Shown: piece after piece, positions 57,967-64,000 of the stretch
How positions within the stretch are numbered: position 1 is the first letter of the stretch
Layout of the letters: each line of letters opens with the position of its first letter
Assembly: GCA_916613615.1 (NCBI GenBank)
Contig: OU744723.1
Span: 68,095,226 to 68,159,225, forward strand
DNA from: Steromphala cineraria
Lineage: Eukaryota; Mollusca; Gastropoda; Trochida; Trochidae
Reading direction: 5' to 3'
DNA: 64,000 bases
Program-made: the position numbers and the translations under genes
The notes under the pieces: model-generated
The model's input: the letters and a program-made list of their open reading frames with translations, nothing else
What the model was told of the DNA's origin: nothing
Databases searched by the model: none

Positions 57967-60900
57967 ATGGTGGATGAGTTCAAGCTGCGATGTCGTAGAT
58001 GTCGATGTTTGGTTGTCACAGACCATCAGCTGATCAACAATCACAGCGAGCCTCTGGGTACTTCAGGTTTGTACTTCTATACAGTGCTGATGGGTAAAGA
58101 TACGCACCTAAGAGATAAATGATCTGTCATGTCAGGAAAATATATGATATGAGAAAACCCTATGTCCATGTGAAAGTTTAGGGTTTAGTTGACATTTCTA
58201 ATGCAAAATAATATTTTGAAATTTCATTTGTGAAAGACAATCGTAGTTTTGTAGCGACTACCCCCTATTTAGGGAAGGTCCGGAAATGTAGGCTAAAGAT
58301 ACGCAGGCAGGTTTTCAATACACGTAACATTTTCAATTTTATAATAATTATAGATTTTGAAACTGTTTTCAGAAGTTCAAGGGATGACATATTGATTGTA
58401 GGATCAATGATTTTGTTTCCATTCACATTTGATATGGGAGAAGAGAAAATATTTGATGACAATTAATTTGTTGGGAATTTTGTCAATTTGTACAAACCTA
58501 GCTGTCACTGTTTTTTGCCGCTGTGCAACATCTTACTCTTTTAAAGCAATCTAAAACCTTTCAATATCTTTTAAATTTCAAAAAGATGCAAAGACAATAA
58601 AAAATTACAAGCTAATTTAATTAGCTACACCTAATGTGCAATTATTAGATTAACTTTAGTGTAAGTGCGTATATTTACCCTCTGCGTATCTTTACCCGAC
58701 ACGGCTGTATTACATCAGCGGTTAGATGACAACATATATTCTTCTGAGGAGCCTTGAATGTAAAGTATGTAGTAGTTTGTAGATTATCAGTGTATCGTCA
58801 AAGGATAACCAACTACTGCGGTGCGAGTATTGACCAATTTATTAAAGAAATTATATAAAAAGCAGGTTTTCAGTAACAGGAAAGTCAGTGTACGGTTGGG
58901 AAATCTCATATGGTTATCTCATTAAAGGAAATCCATAATCCTCGAATACCACATCCAAGAATGACAATCCTCCAAGAAATCACAAATCTCAGAATCACAG
59001 AAGATAACCACAATAAAGACAATCCAACCGAATGTAACTGGCTAATTTAAAAGTGTAAAACCTGAACCTTATAAACACCTCTAGACAATAGATAGTAAGC
59101 TAGGCTGCAAGAGGGAAGAGAGTTGAAATGGAGACAGCTTGGGTATTGAGTGGAGTGCAGGTGACAGGCACGGCCTGGTGTGCAGTGGCTATTGTTAGTT
59201 TTATCTATGAAAGCTAAGAAAACATGATTTACTTTAGTAGTTGGCAATAATTAAACTTAAAGGGGGAATGAAATGGTCTATGGCCACTTTCGGGATTCAT
59301 AAAGAGCGGCATGTAATTTGAATCAGAGTCAATTTTGAATTTTCGAAATCGGACGGCAACTTGCCTAAATACGGGTTTAAAAATACACTGCCTAATTAGC
59401 CCCGGCGAACAGAATCTGTGGTCACTGAAGCGTGCCCGAGCGTGTCTACCAACTGTGACGTAGTAGTAGGCGAGTAGTTTCACCTAATGATCATGTTTCA
59501 ACGGGAAATGACACCTTTTTAATCATTCATTTAACATACAAATATTCACAATAAACACAAAATTTTTGTATATTCAGAAAGCTTAGTTATCCGACGACTC
59601 AATAACGATTTATTCAAGCCAATAATTATTGTATAAACATGTAGTATCGTATATTTCAAAACCCTATCAAATGACGCAAAACGGCGACTGCCTCGTTAAA
59701 TTGGCGCCGTTATGGCTAGACATGTCCGTTTTAAGTGATAATCTGATGGTCTGTTGTTTGCTGAATCTTACATAACATACACTGACTATTATTTCCGACG
59801 GTGCCAAATAACAAATCTTTTATATTTTCAGTGAACAAACCAAATATTTTCCACAATCGAATACCTAAAATGTTAATTTTTTGTGAGTTTATTGCAATAT
59901 AAAGATATGTTATACGGTGGATAATTTTACCATAGTGGTTTGAAAGGAATTGAAAAGTGTTAATTATAGGTGAGGTTTTATGTTATTTATTATATTTTTC
60001 TCTTATGAAAAGATAGGCGCCACCGTGGATAATCTATAGTATGTTATGATCAATCTCCGTAGTTTTTACAACACATATCAATAATAAAATAGTTAAACAT
60101 TATTTACCAATGGTTGATCTATTCAATATATATAAGATTTCAATTCGTATTGAAAATGAAACAATTTTATTTTTGGGATCACATTGTTTTGCATATAACA
60201 TTCCGCATAATGATACAGTCACATCCATCAAAGTGATTCCAACAACAAAAGTAGTACAGAGTATTTCTTAGATATAATCGTACTTGCTTCTGGCCTTCTT
60301 TTATAAATCAGAATTTAACACATTAATCGTTTGGTTTGAAGTAGGTTTGTCTCCAGACATTATGGTAGATACGCAAATGGAGACAGGCCCGGTAGGCGGG
60401 GCGTCTCGCTCTAATGAGTTTTCAAAACGTTTGCCTGTTAATTTCGGCGGTGTTCTAAAAACCGGGTAGAAAATGCTGATTAAAAGCCTAATTTATGTGT
60501 GTATTGTCTCAATTATATGCTCATTGCATTCTCATAGATAATGGTACTTGAGATATTGATATATTATTCTTAGAAAAAGTACATTGCATAACCTCTTTAA
60601 AACTAGAATTGAATGCTTACCCTAAGCCAGCTGAATAACTTAATGTAAGTGTATTTCATTAAGTTAAGGTATTTAACTTAATAAGCTAGTGATAAAGGCT
60701 AATTCTAAAGACATTTATTATATAATTAGCAATGAAATATAGGGTTATACAGTGAAAATATAATCCATATTTTAAGAAAAGCAGTAGAAAGTCATATTTT
60801 CACTGCAGTGAAAATATAATCCATATTTTCACTGCGGTGAGAAAAGTAGGACCGAACCTATTACCTCCCTTTGAAACACGATTATCTCCCTTTGAGGAAA

Positions 60901-63900
60901 TCGAACGCTTGCCTCGCGTCACGGCGTTGGTTAGGATCGAAGAAAAACGACTCTTTAGGATGTTTTCGGTATGTAACTGTTTTCAGTTTACAGTGCCAAT
61001 GTATCCTTCGATATCCAAAAGCCACCCGAAGTTCATATCTTGTTGCTGTAGTTAATAATTGTTCATTTTATTGCAAAATAAATTTACGAAGCGAGTGATC
61101 TGTCACACCGACATAGCGCTTCACTCATTGTATCCGTTCGCGTCAAAACTGACTTTCCAAAATAAAGATATAAAGATACTAAAATATTACTAAAATACTA
61201 TATACAACACAACTCTGGCTGTCTTAAATTAGAGTAACTAATGATAATATATACAATATTAACACTGCCACAAGTATATAAGGCATACAAAAATATATAA
61301 TGTATCATTAAATTACCTTCTATTTGAAGATATAGATTTAAAGTATATCATGATATAATGGACAAAATAGCAATTTATATTTTGTTTTAATTTACTTTTA
61401 GATACAAGTATGCTATGCTCCAGCAAATCAACATCATCAGTTTGGTATGTTGCCATGGAGACAGACCTGTTTCCATGGATACAGGAAGCAGTCACACAGG
61501 TAAGTACCAGCTACCCATATGCTCCTTACAGGTTGACAGTAAATAGGTTGCTAAAATATTAGTTCTTACATTCTCAAGATTTGTTTAAAGAATAATAAAT
61601 AAATAGTGAATGATACTCCATTTTATCTTTAAATTTATAGAAACATTTATTCTATAGAATATCCATGGGACAATCCATGAAACAAACAAATGGTCTTGTA
61701 AAATTGGGAATTTTTTAAACTTTAAAATTGCAAGATTTATGAACACAAAAGTTAGACTAAAACATTAGCAAAGTTCTAGTCTAATTTATATAACGTTTTT
61801 CTACAGTGACAACATTCAAGCTCAACAGATAAAAACATCATTAATTCCTTTGTTCATAATAATATTACTCGAAAATTCATTGTGTTGCCTTTACCATTAT
61901 TAACAGTATCATCACATGATAAACATAATGTTTATATTCAGGTTAATACCCAATCATGTTAAATCATGAGAGTTCAATATAATTTCTCATATATGAAAAA
62001 CCAATTTGTCAGAAATCAAAGTATTTATATTTTGCTAAGTACACTATCAAAATCAACATTACTCAATTGTTACCAAAGCAAGGACTAAATACCCAATATG
62101 TCCACAAAATATCAGTTATGTTTGCATATAATTGCATGACAGTCAAAGAGCAAATAGAGGATCTATATCTCTCAATTCATATACTGTACTTCTATTGGCT
62201 TGTTACATAATTAATTAGCAGCCCCGTCTAAGGACGGGGCTGCTATCAGTTTTTGTGAAGTTTCCATCGCCGCCGCCGCCGCCGCACTTGTACTACTAGC
62301 TATAACTTTTTCCCCCTAAGCTTTCCAGAACTCTTATTCATACCTTATTACTCATACCTCGGGGGAACGATTTTGACACGTTCACTTTCAAGGTCAAAGG
62401 TCAAGGTCACGAGCTATGTATTCACTCTAAGAATTCCTTGTAAACGCGATAACTTGAAAAGTTTTTGTGCTATAAAGCTCTTACTTGGTATATATCATCC
62501 TTGGAAAAGTAAAAAATTTTGAAAAGGTTTTGGCTACAATCCGTCAAAGGTCAAGGTCACAGCAAGGTCATGACGTAAGCATGTTTTAGCGAAAATGCTT
62601 TATTTTAACTATGAACACTTTTAATCAATACATGATTGTTATACTCAATGAAAAGTGTTCAATGATTGTGTGACCTTGAAGGTCAAAGGTCAAGGTCATG
62701 AGATATGAGTTATTACAAAACGCACTAAATTGGGGTATAACTTTATCCCATTTGGCTTTTCAGAACTCATGAACATGTCTAAATGTTAATACTTCCAGGG
62801 AATCATTATGACATGTTCACTTTCAAGTTCAAAGGTCAAGGTCACGAGTTATAAAATCACCACAAAATTCTTTGTAAACACGGTAACTTGAAAAGTTTTT
62901 GTGCTATGAAGCTCTTACTTGGTATATATCATCCTTGGAAAAGTAAAAAAATTTGAAAAGGTTTCGGCTACAATCTGTCAAAGGTCAAGGTCACAACAAG
63001 GTCATGACTTAAGCATGGTTTAGCGAAAATGCTTAATTTTAACTATGATCACTTTTAATCAATACATGATTGTTATACTCATTAAAAAGTGTTCAATTAT
63101 TGTGTGACCTTGAAGGTCAAAGGTCAAGGTCATGAGATATGAGTTATTGCAATTCCTTGTAAACACAATAACTTGAAAAGTTTTTGTGCTATGAAGTTTA
63201 GATTTTGTATATATTATCTCTTGAGAAGTACAACATTTTCAAAAAGTTTTGGGTACTAACTGTCGAAGGTCAAGGTCACAGCAAGGTCAACATATATGGA
63301 GAAAATGGATTAATTTAATTTTTAACACTTTATTTCGTTACAATAATGTTATACTCAATGAAATGTGTTCATTGATTGTGTGACCTTGAGTGTCAAAGGT
63401 CAAGGTCACGAGAAAATTCCCAATTTGGTGAGGCCTGTAAAAGGCGGAACAGGGTAAGGTGAAACCAAAAGTTCCGGGGCTGCTCTGCTTTTGCGGTATC
63501 CCGCAAACGCTAATCTAGTTAGTTTAGCTCTTTATTTCTATCAGACATGTTAATCCATTAAGGTTTTACTTTTTGTCTGTAGTGAAACAAGCTATCATAC
63601 ACCTTCCTACGCAAACCCTTAAACGACAGTTTTATGCCTTGCTGCTTACCCTTGAGTTTACTGTGTTTGCTCTCTAGCCAGTTGGGCAATATAGCAGCAC
63701 AGAAAAGTAAAGGGTCTGCAGCAAGGCGTGAAATGACAGTTCGGAAACAGGCATTTGAGGCTTTGCATAGGAAGATAGCTCTCATGATAACAATAGATAA
63801 ATAGATATACAATCAACTATCATGATAACAATAGATAAATAGATATATATACAATCAACCCCAAGTCACTGAGGCTATTTCTATTGACAGGCATCTTGGA

Positions 63901-64000
63901 CTAAAGGCAAGCTCTACTGCCCAAAGTGTAATGGCCGCATTGGATCATTTGATTTCATCAACTCTTCACAGTGCCCTTGTGGCAGAGAAACCCTGCCAGG
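57967..64000 (+). CDS. RNF180: RNF180-like E3 ligase, N-terminal part (partial)
   Basis: Three coding exons. The first (57,967 to 58,057 or 58,066) starts MVDEFKLRCRRCRCLVVTDH. The second is 61,402-61,499 (SSVWYVAMETDLFPWIQEAV). The third, from 63,891 (SWTKGKLYCPKCNGRIGSF, then FINSSQCPCGRETLPG), runs off the window. The cysteine pairs (C-x2-C near the start; CPKC; CPCG) and the VW-V-x-E-LP-W-I spacing correspond to the conserved N-terminal zinc-binding region of RNF180. That protein is a membrane-associated RING ubiquitin ligase whose RING and membrane anchor lie downstream, outside the window. DUSP12 has a related C-terminal module, but the VWYVAMETDLFPWI spacing and a start Met directly before the first cysteines favour RNF180. 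Phases are 1 then 0. Introns contain a TIR element and a Helitron-like element. Confidence 0.7.
58079..58711. mobile_element. TIR element in RNF180 intron 1, ~630 bp
   Basis: TACAGTGCTGATGGGTAAAG with ATACGCA at the left is mirrored by TGCGTATCTTTACCCGAC with ACGGCTGTA at the right, with TA next to each end. The string TAAAGATACGCA recurs inside at about 58,293. The ORF at 58,230-58,466 is internal and unrecognised. Confidence 0.65.
58712..61401. other. Rest of RNF180 intron 1
   Basis: Mostly AT-rich with no gene. A 26-base palindrome around TTTTCACTGCAGTGAAAA (60,797-60,814) sits among three copies of a CACTGC-type repeat (60,748-60,838). TTACCTCCCTTTG and ATTATCTCCCTTTG follow at 60,861-60,894. 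Confidence 0.5.
62217..63518 (+). mobile_element. Helitron/Helentron-like non-autonomous element
   Basis: The left side starts with a perfect 12-base-stem hairpin AGCAGCCCCGTC / GACGGGGCTGCT (62,217-62,244). The right end has a 7-base-stem hairpin TTTGCGG-TATC-CCGCAAA (63,490-63,507) followed by CGCTAATCTAG and then TT, the usual 3' hairpin plus CTAG terminus of Helitrons. GGGGCTGCT near the right end mirrors the left hairpin. The interior is repeats; no Rep/helicase is encoded. The exact 5' terminus is uncertain. Confidence 0.6.
62396..63410. repeat. GGTCAAAGGTCAAGGTCA-type internal repeats
   Basis: Diverged units start near TTC(C/T)TTGTAAACnC at 62,434, 62,868 and 63,153 (spacings about 434 and 285). 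Each carries AACTTGAAAAGTTTTTGTGC and clusters of AAGGTCAAAGGTCAAGGTCA. A short (CCG)n run lies at about 62,269. Confidence 0.75.
63519..63890. other. End of RNF180 intron 2
   Basis: No gene; the 84-residue minus-strand frame (63,558-63,812) contains PNWLESKHSKLKGKQQG and looks like a fragment I cannot assign. A short direct repeat TATCATGATAACAATAGATA occurs twice around 63,780-63,840. Confidence 0.35.

Noticed and set aside
57967..64000. DUSP12 C-terminal zinc region
   Set aside because: The cysteine layout is similar, but the VWYVAMETDLFPWI segment and a start codon right before the first cysteine pair fit RNF180 better, and no phosphatase domain is present upstream.

Overview
This is a eukaryotic nuclear window from an invertebrate, most likely a bivalve mollusc. 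It is AT-rich and gene-poor, with split genes (GT-AG introns), a C-type lectin, a C1q-domain protein, an RNF180-type gene and many transposon relics. Direct repeats of the GGTCAAAGGTCAAGGTCA kind and the AAGGGAGATAACT motif, which I associate with mollusc genomes, are also present. The organism call is inference; no marker gene fixes the species.

Layout. 1-3321: 3' part of a C-type lectin gene (+) whose intron holds a 170-bp tandem repeat, a 125-bp palindrome and a 1.4-kb terminal-inverted-repeat (TIR) element. 3.3-18 kb: mostly gene-free, with several TIR elements, a decayed ~86-bp satellite and three candidate 5' exons that could feed the small membrane-protein gene at 18,064-18,321 (+). 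18.4-28.7 kb: repeats, a dead Tc1-type transposase (-) and a TATA promoter with a perfect CACGTG palindrome. 28.7-32.6 kb: a decayed DIRS-type tyrosine-recombinase retrotransposon (-). 34,662-40,786: a 6.1-kb element with long degenerate inverted ends. It carries a very large protein (-) with an N-terminal zinc-binding module, a big unclassified middle, a FEN1/XPG-like PIN nuclease and a C-terminal CXC domain. 41.1-45.7 kb: a two-exon secreted coiled-coil C1q gene (-) with a Tc1 copy and a 5'-truncated LINE in its intron. 50.8-53.6 kb: four copies of a ~719-bp tandem repeat. 54.2-57.1 kb: a spliced, apparently non-coding transcription unit (+). 57,967-64,000: first three coding exons of an RNF180-like gene (+) running off the window, with a TIR element and a Helitron/Helentron-like element in its introns.

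The most interesting object is the 34.7-40.8 kb element. Its terminal TAGGGCTTC repeats, 8-bp imperfect flanking duplication and long inverted subterminal matches look like hAT-type transposon ends, but the cargo is not a canonical hAT transposase. All seven acidic positions expected of a FEN1-type active site can be placed in it. This copy has one in-frame stop and two frameshifts, so it is recently dead unless those are sequencing errors.

A second theme is a set of tiny palindromic TIR elements (69 to 354 bp, plus one of 1.4 kb) in two families (ends CATTCTC and CAACCTGG). Each is flanked by 9-10-bp target duplications readable directly from the sequence.

The host genes do not form an operon or an obvious pathway. 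Lectin and C1q proteins are both secreted pattern-recognition types expanded in bivalves, but they are 38 kb apart and separated by mobile DNA.
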